A DNA stretch of 64,000 nt, from positions 1,801,001 through 1,865,000 of the forward strand of contig OY282431.1 of assembly GCA_958296035.1 (NCBI GenBank), in the 5' to 3' direction. The DNA comes from Paracoccaceae bacterium. GTDB taxonomy: Bacteria > Pseudomonadota > Alphaproteobacteria > Rhodobacterales > Rhodobacteraceae. A program made the translations under genes and the position numbers. The notes under the pieces are model-generated. The model had not been told where the DNA came from, searched no databases, and worked only from the letters and a program-made list of their open reading frames with translations. This document shows positions 29,024 to 38,003 of the stretch, piece by piece; position 1 is the first letter of the stretch, and every line of letters begins with the position of its first letter.

Positions 29024-29935
29024 ATGACCAAGTGCATCGATTTCTTGTGTATTGGTTCGCTCCAGTACGACATCCTGGGCAGGAGCCTAACCGACATTCG
29101 TCCTGGAGACGATTTACCCGGTTCAATTTCCAGAACTGCGGGCGGTGTAGCATATCGCGTTGCCGCAGCTCTGAAAGAAGCCGGGGCTAGTGTGGAGTTG
29201 ACCAGCGTGGTCGGACAGGATGAGGAAGGCGCCTGGCTTCGCGGTGAATTGCGCGCTTCAGGTCTCAATACAAGCGAAATTGTAACCGTCGAAGACTATC
29301 CTTCTGGATCATACCTGGCTATCGAGAGCAGACAACGGCTGATCGCCGCAGTAGCAGATTGCAGAATTATCGAGAATTGCGGAAACATGTTGCTCCACCG
29401 CGCACAAGATCGCTTTGTCCCCGAACGGTTTTGCGATGGCGTGTGCAGAATTGTGGTTGACACTAACCTGGTCAATAGTGCCCTGAGGCTGATCGCACTT
29501 GGCGAGGTCTTTGCAGAAGCAGTTCTCAGTGTTGTGGTGGCGTCGAACCATAAACTTGAAGGAGTGCACCAGTTTGCAGGACGTCAAGACACGACACTTT
29601 ACCTCAATCTGGAAGAAGCCAATTGCCTCCTGGCCGATGATGCACTTTGCACATCGTCGGAAAGGGCGGCCAGAAAGCTAGTGGATTCCGGATTTGACCA
29701 CGTGGTTGTCACAGATGGTCCACGCTCTGCAACCGACTGCGATGCCACAGGCGCTGTGACAGTATTGCCGCGCCAAACCGCACCGGCCCAGATCACCGGT
29801 GCCGGAGACCGCCTGGCCGCCTGCCACATTGTCAAGTCGCTTGCTGGCCTGGACCGCAGCGACGCGCTTGCCGCGGGATGCGAGTTTTCGTTGAATGGTG
29901 TCATAGGGAATCATCAATGCGACAATTCAGTGTGA
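29024..29935 (+). CDS. psuK: PfkB-family sugar kinase, probable pseudouridine kinase
   Basis: 303 residues from the ATG at 29024. Ribokinase/PfkB fold: the N-terminal strand-loop CIGSLQYDILGRS, the first signature around GGVAYRVAAALKEAGASVELTSVVGQDEEG, and the second signature near the C-terminus as ITGAGDRLAACHIV, where the general base aspartate is in GAGDR (GAGD retained). The gene behind it, overlapping by 19 bases, is psuG. Together they make the pseudouridine breakdown route: kinase to pseudouridine 5'-phosphate, then cleavage to uracil and ribose 5-phosphate. The substrate assignment rests largely on this neighbour. Confidence 0.87.
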   Translation: MTKCIDFLCIGSLQYDILGRSLTDIRPGDDLPGSISRTAGGVAYRVAAALKEAGASVELTSVVGQDEEGAWLRGELRASGLNTSEIVTVEDYPSGSYLAIESRQRLIAAVADCRIIENCGNMLLHRAQDRFVPERFCDGVCRIVVDTNLVNSALRLIALGEVFAEAVLSVVVASNHKLEGVHQFAGRQDTTLYLNLEEANCLLADDALCTSSERAARKLVDSGFDHVVVTDGPRSATDCDATGAVTVLPRQTAPAQITGAGDRLAACHIVKSLAGLDRSDALAAGCEFSLNGVIGNHQCDNSV

Positions 29936-30837
29936 AAATTGGTCCCGAAGTCCAGGAAGCGCTCGTTGCCGGGACACCGGTAGTTGCACTGGAAACTTCG
30001 ATAATCGCACAGGGGCTCCCCTACCCTGCCAACCTTGACACTGCTCGCCAGGTCGAGGCTGAAGTGCGCGCACAGGAAGCGATTCCGGCGACGATCGGTA
30101 TAATCGACGGGGTTATAACGGTCGGACTGTCCGCCGCGCAACTGAAGATGTTCGCGACGACCCGCGGGCTCATGAAATTGAGCAGTGGCGACTTGCCGCT
30201 CGCCCTTGCTACCGGGCGAAGTGGCGCAACGACCGTAGCTGCTACGCTGCTTTGCTCGCAATTGGTTGGCATCGACGTAATAGCAACCGGCGGCATAGGA
30301 GGTGTTCACCGGGGATGGTCAGAGGCGCTCGATATCTCGCATGACGTCGTTCAACTTTCCCAGACTTCAGCAATTGTCGTCGCATCCGGCGTCAAGGCAA
30401 TTCTGGACATTTCAAATACGCTGGAGCTTCTCGAAACGCTTGGTGTTTCGGTAATCACATTCGGTCGCAAGGAATTTCCTGCCTTCTGGTCCCGCTCTTC
30501 AGGGTTGCAATCACCACAGACAGCTAACAATCCCGATTCAATTGCCGATGCACTGCAGTTTCGTACAGAACTGGGCCTCCAGGGTGGTATTCTGGTTGCA
30601 AACCCGATTGCCGCCGAAGACGAGATACCTCGTGAGGAAATCAAACCCTGGATCGATGCATCTCTCAACGAAGCAAGGAAACAAAATATTCGTGGCAAAG
30701 ACGTAACACCGTTCCTGCTAGACCGGGTGCGGGAACTTTCCGGAGGAAGAGCCATCAGGGCAAACAGGAAGTTGGTAGTTGCCAATGCCGGATTGGCTGC
30801 GAGAATTGCGAGTTCGGTAGCTGCACACTATCACTGA
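29917..30837 (+). CDS. psuG: Pseudouridine-5'-phosphate glycosidase
   Basis: 306 residues from the ATG at 29917. Cleaves the C-glycosidic bond of pseudouridine 5'-phosphate, giving uracil and ribose 5-phosphate. Family marks: VVALETSIIAQGLPYP, IGIIDGVITVGL, the KLSSGDLP block with the catalytic lysine region, ATGGIGGVHRG, SGVKAILDISNTLELLETLGV, FPAFWSRSSG, NPIAAEDEIP and GGRAIRANRKLVVANAGLAA. Length and motif set are complete, so it should be active. It overlaps psuK by 19 bases. About 2.5 kb downstream, an NCS2 nucleobase permease could handle the uracil side, though it lies on the other strand. Confidence 0.95.
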   Translation: MRQFSVKIGPEVQEALVAGTPVVALETSIIAQGLPYPANLDTARQVEAEVRAQEAIPATIGIIDGVITVGLSAAQLKMFATTRGLMKLSSGDLPLALATGRSGATTVAATLLCSQLVGIDVIATGGIGGVHRGWSEALDISHDVVQLSQTSAIVVASGVKAILDISNTLELLETLGVSVITFGRKEFPAFWSRSSGLQSPQTANNPDSIADALQFRTELGLQGGILVANPIAAEDEIPREEIKPWIDASLNEARKQNIRGKDVTPFLLDRVRELSGGRAIRANRKLVVANAGLAARIASSVAAHYH

Positions 30838-31132
30838 CGGCAGGGAACAATCATCAGTAAATCTGTAAACATTACCGAGTTGGAGCCCTTCCTGGTTTGG
30901 ACAGGCAATTGGGCCTGATCTGCGTGCCTACATCCAATTCAGGGTTGACGGTCAAGTTGAGCCCAAACTGAAGTTGATAGTGACCGCTCACGCGAGCAAG
31001 GCGACAGCGCGCGCAGTGGTCAGGGCAAACCCGAATGAAGCAGGCCGAAAATCGCGGTTTGTCGGGATTTCGGCACTGGATTTCTGGCCCGTATCCATAG
31101 GAGCCGCCTAGCGAATGGTCTCCGCACTCAAG

Positions 31133-31819
31133 TCAAGGGCCTGATGCACCTGGAACTCTCCTCGCAAGAAACAGCCCGATGAACCTCTGTTCAGGGAACC
31201 GGGCCGACAGTACGGATTTGGCTGCTCGAAATCGTGCCCCTGTTGTCAAGACATCGTCGACAATGGCTACACACGCCTTCAACTCTGTCGCCAAATGGCC
31301 CTCGTCAATTCTGTAGAAACGCTCAATCTGTTTGGGGCCAAGTCGGTCATCCATTCCGTGCACTGGTTCCGCGCTGGCGGACTGGATTACAAGCTCCCGA
31401 ACGTCCAGGGGTGGCTTCGGACGTATCGAGTTCAGCAACTTCGTGATCCTGTTGTCATGCAGTGGGTTGCCCGTGGTCCTGGAAGGTGGAATTGGCACGA
31501 ACGTCAGACGGTCAACGCCTCCGGGCCTCAATGCCTTTCTGAACGCGCACGCGGCTTGACGTATTGCGCGCTCCTTGAAGTTCCACTCGGGCAACTCCTG
31601 TTGGTCGATGGGCTTCTTCAGATTTATGACCAACTGGTTTGTCTGGCTGTACGCAAAGCCCTGTCGTGCCGTGTATTCGCCAAGAAAGTAGCAGGCGTCG
31701 TCTGCTTTCAGATGTGTATGACCCTGCCTCCAGCCGCCGAAAGTTGAGAGGTTCTGGTGGAGGCTCCCCTGGTAATTGGGGCAACTCCCAAGGTTGGTAA
31801 GTTCAGTCGATGTCTGCAC
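31133..31819 (-). CDS. Stand-alone phosphoribosyltransferase-fold protein
   Basis: 228 residues from a GTG. The C-terminal half is a type I phosphoribosyltransferase fold with the PRPP-binding loop CVAIVDDVLTTGARF (residues 183-197) and a preceding strand FVPIPPS (108-113). Between them is a family block ELVIQSASAEPVHG. The N-terminal 60 residues have two cysteines but no zinc-knuckle pattern of ComF. No partner gene lies next to it: psuG is 295 bases to the right-hand side of transcription and an IS66 remnant lies behind its start. Substrate unknown; relatives are found near mobile and defence loci, which is suggestive only. Confidence 0.75.
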   Translation of the reverse strand: MQTSTELTNLGSCPNYQGSLHQNLSTFGGWRQGHTHLKADDACYFLGEYTARQGFAYSQTNQLVINLKKPIDQQELPEWNFKERAIRQAACAFRKALRPGGVDRLTFVPIPPSRTTGNPLHDNRITKLLNSIRPKPPLDVRELVIQSASAEPVHGMDDRLGPKQIERFYRIDEGHLATELKACVAIVDDVLTTGARFRAAKSVLSARFPEQRFIGLFLARRVPGASGP

Positions 31820-31944
31820 ATGCGCTGACCGGAAGACAATCCGTTTGTTGTGGACACCAAAGATCTTTTACCTCGGGGGATTCCCTTTTGAATCATTAAA
31901 TGATTCTATGGGGCGTTATCAGTATTCGGGTTAAAGCCATGCCG

Positions 31945-32965
31945 CTTTGGTTTCCGACCTTGCCGAGCGTGACCGGAAGCTTGCCACACGGGATGAGCAG
32001 CTTGCCGGCTTCACGGCCCAGCTCAGCGAGCTCCGGGAGCTGGTCGAGGCCCTGGAGGACGAGATCAGGAGGCTCAGGAGGCTCCCACCCCGGCCAGGTA
32101 TGAAGCCGAGCGGTCTGGCGTCGGGCAAGGGCAAGCGAACACCCTCGAAAAGCGGACAGTTCCGGCCCCGGGCACCTGTTCCCTGGCGCCTTATATCAGA
32201 TTCTCGCTAAATCGGGCTCAGAATAATTCGCCAGGATTCCCTACTGCTGGGATGAAATAATGTGCAAAATATCAGTGTGGCACCGATACCGCCGGGCGTT
32301 GTCGCGGGCCGGGAGCAGTACGGGCCTGGCATGAAGGCGTTTGTGCTCATGCTCTATCATCAGGGCCAGTCGACGGTGGCCCGCATCACGGCGATGCTGC
32401 GGGCGATGGGAATGCCGGTCTCGTGTCGCAAGGTGCTGCGCATACTGAACGAGGACAGTGCGGGCCTGGTGGCTGAGGCGGATGAGGTGTTGAAAGCGGG
32501 CCTGCCGCGGCGCCGTCTGGGTTCATGTTGACGACACCGGAGGCCGTCACCGTGCGGCCAACGGCTATTGCTCGGTGGTGGGCAATGACCTGTTTGCCCA
32601 TTTCAGGACGCGTGGCAGCAAGAGCCGTATCAACATTCCGGAGCATTTGTGTGCCGGTGCGGTTGGCTATGCGGTCAATGCAGCGGCGCTTGCCTATATG
32701 CGGGGCAAGGGGTTGTCAGAGGGGGTGATTGCCACTCTTGCGGCCCATGCGGACAAGCGGTTTGCCAGCCGGCGGGCGTGGCACGCCCATCTGGAGGGGT
32801 GTGGCATAGTCGGCCGTCGTACAATTCGCCTCGCCTCCGAGGGCGGTCTTGGGGCACCATTGCCGCCGGCACGGTGGTGCTCAGCGACGGTGCCGGTCAG
32901 TTCGATGTTGGCGACCTGCATGCGCTGTGCTGGATCCACACCGGGTCAGTACAGTATTGCGAATA
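31945..32965 (+). pseudogene. IS66-family transposase (TnpC type) remnant
   Basis: The leading part (31947-32200) has the coiled-coil and Pro-rich N-terminus of IS66 transposases (LAERDRKLATRDEQL, SELRELVEALEDEIRRL, RPGMKPSG). A 57-base repeat then interrupts it. The second part continues with GMKAFVLMLYHQGQSTVARI and RKVLRILNEDSAG, shifts frame near 32523 to VHVDDTGGRHRAANGYCSVVGNDLF with the first catalytic Asp, and fades after VVLSDGAGQFDVGDLHALCW. At least two shifts and a large loss make it inactive. Confidence 0.75.
32211..32267 (+). repeat. 57-base repeat, copy 1 (copy 2 at 62744-62800)
   Basis: From atcgggctcagaataattcg to gaaataatgtgcaa the two copies differ at only three or so positions. 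In both places the unit lies at a break inside or beside an IS66-family gene, and the sequences outside it differ completely on the right. It is best read as a mobile-element end or deletion scar. Confidence 0.8.
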
Positions 32966-33299
32966 GCGTGATATCTCAAAGTCAATTCAATTCGGCTACC
33001 CGGTATGTTGCCCCTATTCCGTCTTCATGTCCTTCACTGCCGTCAGGACGTAATTGCTCAAATCGCCAGGTGGAACGTGTTAGCCGGGAATCGGGCAGCC
33101 AACATGATGGGTAGAGCGGGGTCTGGTCTCCGTTGGAGAGGCCTGTCCTGAATTACGAAAGGGTTGCCGGAAATCTGCACGCCATTGTGGCCCATTCTGA
33201 TAGGGCAAATTAGCCCAAATCAGACCTGACCAATTCTGGTGAGATCCTCGGGACTGGGGTATTCAGGCTAATGCGGACACGTGTGCGCACAAACCAGCC

Positions 33300-35045
33300 T
33301 CAACCGTTGCCCTCAACCCTAACCGTTACAATGTCCGTATCATAATATTGCTGATGATGAATTGAGGAGGCCAGGTGGCGCAGCAGCCGCAGTGAAACCT
33401 GGCGTTCCGCGGTCACCTCATCTGTCCGCTCTCCCAACATGGAAATACGGTCTTCCAGATTGTGCTCACCGGAGGCAGCAATGAACTCGAGGACTGCGTC
33501 ACCGCCCTCTCGTCGAATGGTAAGAAGAAGCCGTTTCTCGATTTTCTCCGACTTGTCTCCGCTGTCCTGCCGCAGCAGAGTTAGCATTGTTTCCTCGGCA
33601 ACAGCATCCATGCGGTGCTTCATTGTGTCATCCCAGCCGCTGCGGGTGGCAAACTTGGAGAGAAACTCCCGGACCTTGGGCAATTCAGAGAGTTTGAAGG
33701 GGGTCTCCAGACGACGGCGAGGCTCGGTCAGTTCCACGAACATTGTCAAGGCAATGACTAGTAGTCCGCCCGCTGTCATTCCGTTATCGAGAAGACCCCC
33801 AGCAAACCCGGAGACCAGTTCTGGAAATATCAAGCCGTTCTGAAAACCAACGCCCGCCCAGAAGGAAATACCTGTGATCAAACCCTTTCGATAGTCGATT
33901 CCAGAGTCGATCACGATCCGCATGCCCAACACGAACAGCATTGCCAGAAGGACGATGACATAGGAAGCTGCGACCGGACCCGGAATCGCCAATACCAGGG
34001 CGAGTACCTTGGGCATGAAGGCCACAACGACAAATACGGCTCCGAGAACAATTCCGACACGCCGGGATGCGACTCCAGTAAGCTCTGTCACCGCAACAGA
34101 CGTCGAATAGGTCGTGTTTGGCACGGTTGCGGCGAGACCGGACAACAGGTTGCCTACCCCGTCAGCAGCGACAGCACCCTGCACAGCCCGGAAATCAATC
34201 GCTCTTGGGCGACGCCACGAGACCCGCTGAATGGCCACGGCATCTCCGATCGTCTCTACTGCCCCGATGAGCGTAACAAAGATGAAGCCCGGCAGTAGTG
34301 CCCAGAATACTGGCCCAAAACTCAGGTCAAATCCAGGCCATCCGCCGGCAGGAACTCCTATCCAGTCGGCGTTCAACACCCGGTCGATATCGTAAATACC
34401 GAAATAGAGGCCGACCAGTGATCCAATGATGACCCCGATAACCGGCGCCCAGAGTCGCCACTTGCCACTTGATTTCAGCGCGATTACACCGATGACAACT
34501 ATCGTGGTGAGCGCAGTCACTGGTGCTGCCGACGCCGAACTTCCCTCTGGAACCTGTTTCAGTATGTCGAAAACAATTGGCATGACAGTAACAGGGATCA
34601 GCATGATGACTGTTCCTGCAACTGTGGGCGTGAGGACCTTTCGAAACAGGGATAGCCGCCAGGCAAGCGCAAACTGAAACAGTGCAGAAACCGCGACAAG
34701 TGTCGCAAGCATCGCCGGCCCTCCCTTTGCAATCGCCGCTACGCAGATGGCAATGAAGGCTCCCGATGTCCCCATCCCGAGTACATAGCCGGAGCCAATT
34801 CGACCGACTTTGACGACCTGTAGCATCGTTGTGAGACCACAAATTGCGGCAGCGGCGAAAGTGGCCCAGAACAGGAATTCTTCGCTTCCACCTGCAGCTC
34901 GTACAACAATTGCCGGGGTTAGCACGACAGGGCCGACGATGAGGATTGCAAATTGAATGCCAAGACCGAAAGCAAGCGCCGTCGGAGGTTTTTCGTCTGC
35001 CTCGTATCGTATCGAGCCGGGGCTGACGCTTCCTGTACCGGTCAC
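33300..35045 (-). CDS. NCS2-family nucleobase permease with C-terminal cytosolic domain
   Basis: 581 residues; ordinary NCS2 (UraA/xanthine) permeases have about 430-470. The membrane part (roughly 25-430) shows the family blocks LTPAIVVRAAGGS, GSGYVLGMGTSGAFIA, TPTVAGTVIMLIPVTVMPIVFD, GAVETIGDAVAIQRVSWRRP, GNLLSGLAATVPNTTYSTSV and RIVIDSGIDYRKGL. The final 150 residues are soluble, with KHRMDAVAEETMLTLLRQD, a beta-rich LLLTIRREGGDAVLEFIAAS and VSLRLLRHLASSIHHQQY, a layout reminiscent of a degenerate GHKL/RsbW-type domain. Uptake of uracil or a purine is expected; what the tail does is unknown. Confidence 0.9.
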   Translation of the reverse strand: MTGTGSVSPGSIRYEADEKPPTALAFGLGIQFAILIVGPVVLTPAIVVRAAGGSEEFLFWATFAAAAICGLTTMLQVVKVGRIGSGYVLGMGTSGAFIAICVAAIAKGGPAMLATLVAVSALFQFALAWRLSLFRKVLTPTVAGTVIMLIPVTVMPIVFDILKQVPEGSSASAAPVTALTTIVVIGVIALKSSGKWRLWAPVIGVIIGSLVGLYFGIYDIDRVLNADWIGVPAGGWPGFDLSFGPVFWALLPGFIFVTLIGAVETIGDAVAIQRVSWRRPRAIDFRAVQGAVAADGVGNLLSGLAATVPNTTYSTSVAVTELTGVASRRVGIVLGAVFVVVAFMPKVLALVLAIPGPVAASYVIVLLAMLFVLGMRIVIDSGIDYRKGLITGISFWAGVGFQNGLIFPELVSGFAGGLLDNGMTAGGLLVIALTMFVELTEPRRRLETPFKLSELPKVREFLSKFATRSGWDDTMKHRMDAVAEETMLTLLRQDSGDKSEKIEKRLLLTIRREGGDAVLEFIAASGEHNLEDRISMLGERTDEVTAERQVSLRLLRHLASSIHHQQYYDTDIVTVRVEGNG

Positions 35046-35399
35046 CGTGAATTCCTCCTGGATGTACGGGGCGCAGAGTCACGGTCGATTTGGATGCAGC
35101 TTTTCTCACTATCCGTTTGTCGCATCTGCTATTCCTCGGCAAGCAAGCCGTTGCGCATTTGAGGCACGATTAGATACCTATGTCAGGATAGAAATAACAG
35201 GAAATGTGGCTACCAATAACGGCATGGTGCATCTGCATCGACTGGCCGTTGATTTCTTGAGGCTGTCCGGGTTGCCTCTGGGTATCAATGGTGTAGGTCT
35301 GGATACCTGGAATCATGAGATGGAAACTTTCATGAGAGTGCCGACGCTGGATCTGGACTCTGCTGGCACAGTGTAGCATGGGTTGCCGCCAGACACGCC

Positions 35400-35530
35400 T
35401 TGTCCCCGGTTCGGTACTAGACGTACAGCTAGGGGTGGATGCGCTGGTTACCCTTATCCCCCCGGCGGGACTTGCACCCGCTGCCTATTGGCCGGTTAGC
35501 CCGACGCACTGCCATGTCAATTGCCGCCAA
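35400..35530 (-). other. Possible group II intron 5' RNA fragment
   Basis: On the minus strand the stretch ggcagcgggtgcaagtcccg, followed by ggggataagggtaacc and a further GC-rich hairpin region, resembles the start of domain I of bacterial group II introns. There is no maturase or domain V nearby. It is reported because a maturase fragment exists at 19233-19600; the resemblance is by eye only. Confidence 0.25.
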
Positions 35531-35612
35531 ACCGGACAGCCGACTGCATCATCGTATATTGTTGACGGTTAGGAGTTTATCACGGTAGTACGCGGCAGAT
35601 ACCTTTTGCCGA

Positions 35613-36257
35613 TTGTTAGGACTTATCCTGTCCAAACCACTTACTTTCTACACCAACCCCATGTCCCGTGGGCAGATCGTGCGATGGGCACTGGAGGAAA
35701 CCGTGGCTGACTACGAAACCGTAATCGTGGAATATGGCGAAGACATGAAAGGAGCGAACTACCTGGCGATCAACCCGATGGGAAAGGTACCGTCGATCCA
35801 GCACGGCGATGCGATCGTAACCGAGTGTGCGGCCATTTGCACCTATCTCGCCGAAGCTTTCCCCGAGGCCGGATTGGGGCCGAAGGCCAGTGAGCGGGCG
35901 GCCTATTACCGCTGGATGTTTTTTGCCGCTGGCCCCCTGGAACAGGCTGTGATGTCCAGAGCTCTGGACATGGAAGCACCTGCAGAAAAGGCGCCCATGC
36001 TTGGCTATGGTACATTTGAGAACACTGTTGATACCCTGGAAGGTCATCTTGACCAGAACGCATATGTCTGCGGCGATCGCTTCACGATGGCCGACGTTTA
36101 TGTCGGCAGCCATGTCGAGTGGGGCTTGATATTCAAATCTCTTCCAGTGAGAGCTGCATTCAAGAACTATACCGAACGCCTCGCATCGCGAGAGGTGCAC
36201 AAGCGGGCGCGGGCGATCGACCAAGCACTGATTGCGGAACGCGAGGCAGAATCCTGA
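35613..36257 (+). CDS. Glutathione S-transferase
   Basis: 214 residues from a TTG; the true start may be a few codons later, near KPLTFYTNP. The thioredoxin-like N-terminal domain shows LTFYTNPMSRGQIVRWALEE, with Ser/Arg at the glutathione-activating site, and the glutathione-binding turn NPMGKVPSI with an acidic ECAAICTYLAEAFP motif. The all-helical C-terminal domain follows (about 90-214), with GDRFTMADVYVGSHVEW carrying the N-capping box Asp. Cytosolic conjugating or reductase role; substrate unknown. It stands alone between the NCS2 permease and the phn operon. Confidence 0.92.
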   Translation: MLGLILSKPLTFYTNPMSRGQIVRWALEETVADYETVIVEYGEDMKGANYLAINPMGKVPSIQHGDAIVTECAAICTYLAEAFPEAGLGPKASERAAYYRWMFFAAGPLEQAVMSRALDMEAPAEKAPMLGYGTFENTVDTLEGHLDQNAYVCGDRFTMADVYVGSHVEWGLIFKSLPVRAAFKNYTERLASREVHKRARAIDQALIAEREAES

Positions 36258-36961
36258 AGCTCATTTCCCCAGTGTGTTCCGCCCAATGAACGATACACGT
36301 TCTGGTAGGTTTCGCAGATGCCTGGAGATTTGGTTGCCTTCCTAGAATCGCAACCAAAAGCAGTGCCTGCCTGCAACCTGCAGGTTATTCTTCGATATTG
36401 TTCATGGGAAATTGAGACCCGCAAAGCCATTGTCCAGGATAGTCGGTCGTCCGGACGGAGCGTATGACATTGCCTGGAGGCTGTCCGGGCGATCCTGGTA
36501 CAGCCGAATTGCTTTCCCTGACCAGTCGTGTTGTGGTTGCTCGAGCCCGTAAACTATCCGGTGACCGTTTCGCGTATCGCTGCGTGCCGTCTCCAGGAAG
36601 GTGTTGCCCGGCAATCATCCGGCCATTTTCTTCGCATCCGGATGCCTACTCCACAAGGTTTGATGCTGTTGGGGAAAGTGCCTCACACATTTCTTCACCT
36701 GTTCTGCCAAATGTTCAGTCGGAGATATCCAACCTCCGCAAGAATACGGAGCAGTAGTGAAACGCGTGAAAATTCGACTGGACCAGTATGGCCTTCAATT
36801 GCAATGTGGATTGGCATATACATGATTGATAGGGTTGTGACCTTGAGCTTTGCAAGCCATTGAGGCGATTGCAATTTTCGCCGGCTCTTCCCTGAATTCA
36901 TCTCTTGATAGGATAATCGGGATGGCCCCGCGGGGCAGTCCAAAGTCTGGAAGGACATAGT
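36258..36961. other. 0.7 kb upstream of phnD, no supported gene
   Basis: Overlapping short frames on both strands only, none with a family signature. I looked for a pho box (paired CTGTCAT-like repeats) in front of phnD and found none convincing, which fits the loss of phoB elsewhere in the window. Confidence 0.4.
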
Positions 36962-37942
36962 ATGAAATTAACAAAAGTGAATTATCTTGCCGCAGCAGCA
37001 ACGATTGCATGCCTCGGACTGGCTGGATTTCAAGCATCGGCGCAAGATTGCCCAAGAGGAGATCTGGACGATCGCTATTGCGATGCAGATGGAGACCTGA
37101 TCGCTGACATTCCCACCGACGAAAGCATGCTGCTGGATCCAGATCCACTGATCTTTGCCTACACACCGGTGGAAGATCCAGCTGTCTATGCGACGGCCTG
37201 GTCAGACTTTCTGACGCACCTCGAAGCAGAGACCGGCAAGAAGATTGTGTTCTTCCCGGTCCAGTCGAATGCTGCACAGATTGAGGCAATGCGCTCCGGT
37301 CGCCTCCACATAGCAGGCTTCAACACCGGGTCGAACCCGCTCGCCGTCAACTGTGCAGGCTTTCGGCCGTTCACCATCATGGCCTCGAAGGACGGGAATT
37401 TTGGTTACGAAATGGAAATCCTGACCCATCCGGACTCAGGAATCGAAAAGGTCGAGGACATTCGTGGCAAGCAACTGGCCTTTACATCTCCAACCTCGAA
37501 CTCGGGATTCAAGGCGCCTTCGGCGATTCTCAAGAGTGACTTCGACATGGAGGCTGAAAGAGACTTCGAACCTGTATTTTCGGGTAAACACGACAATTCG
37601 ATCCTCGGCGTGGCGAACAAGGATTATCCTGCAGCTTCAATTGCAAACTCCGTCCTTCACCGCATGATCAGCCGGGATGTCGTCGAGCCGGAGCAGGTCA
37701 TCTCGATCTACAAGTCGCAGACATTTCCAACCACTGGATTCGGGGTAGTGTACAACCTGAAACCGGATTTGCAGGACCGGATCCGTAATGCCTTCTTCAG
37801 TTTCGAATGGGAGGGCACGACGCTTGAAGAAGAATTCTCCAAATCCGATGAAGGTCAATTCCTGGAAATGACATACCAGGTGTTCTGGGAAGTTATCCGC
37901 AAGATTGATGCCGCAAACGGTGTCAGCTACGCTTGCGAATAA
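36962..37942 (+). CDS. phnD: Phosphonate/phosphite-type ABC transporter binding protein PhnD
   Basis: 326 residues with a Sec signal peptide (ATIACLGLAGFQASA, cleavage before about residue 29). The mature start is Asp-rich (DLDDRYCDADGDLIADIPTDES), a feature of many marine PhnD proteins. The type II binding-protein fold is seen in LIFAYTPVEDPAVYATAWSDF, FPVQSNAAQIEAMRSGRLHIAGFNTGS, FGYEMEILTHPDSGIEKVEDIRGK, AFTSPTSNSGFKAPSAIL and FSGKHDNSILGV, the last with the ligand-binding histidine. Two pairs of cysteines may form disulfides. It is followed by a strong hairpin and phnC. No C-P lyase or phosphonatase gene is in the window. Confidence 0.9.
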   Translation: MKLTKVNYLAAAATIACLGLAGFQASAQDCPRGDLDDRYCDADGDLIADIPTDESMLLDPDPLIFAYTPVEDPAVYATAWSDFLTHLEAETGKKIVFFPVQSNAAQIEAMRSGRLHIAGFNTGSNPLAVNCAGFRPFTIMASKDGNFGYEMEILTHPDSGIEKVEDIRGKQLAFTSPTSNSGFKAPSAILKSDFDMEAERDFEPVFSGKHDNSILGVANKDYPAASIANSVLHRMISRDVVEPEQVISIYKSQTFPTTGFGVVYNLKPDLQDRIRNAFFSFEWEGTTLEEEFSKSDEGQFLEMTYQVFWEVIRKIDAANGVSYACE

Positions 37943-37950
37943 TGTTTGTG

Positions 37951-37971
37951 GGCGGCTCAAATTGAGCCGCC
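37951..37971 (+). terminator. Intercistronic hairpin between phnD and phnC
   Basis: GGCGGCTC and GAGCCGCC form an 8-bp GC-rich stem around loop AAATT, 8 bases after the phnD stop and 33 before phnC. There is no T-run, so it is more likely an mRNA-stabilising or partial attenuating element that raises binding-protein output relative to the transporter genes. Confidence 0.6.
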
Positions 37972-38003
37972 TCTAATCTGCTAGAGTTTGGCGGGGGGAG
38001 CTT

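Noticed and set aside
34957-35376. 139-codon rightward frame at the start of the permease gene
   Set aside because: Largely antisense to the NCS2 permease start, with no domain signature.
35445-35500. tRNA-like T-arm pattern cgggacttgcacccg
   Set aside because: No acceptor stem, anticodon arm or cloverleaf can be drawn around it; better read as possible intron RNA.
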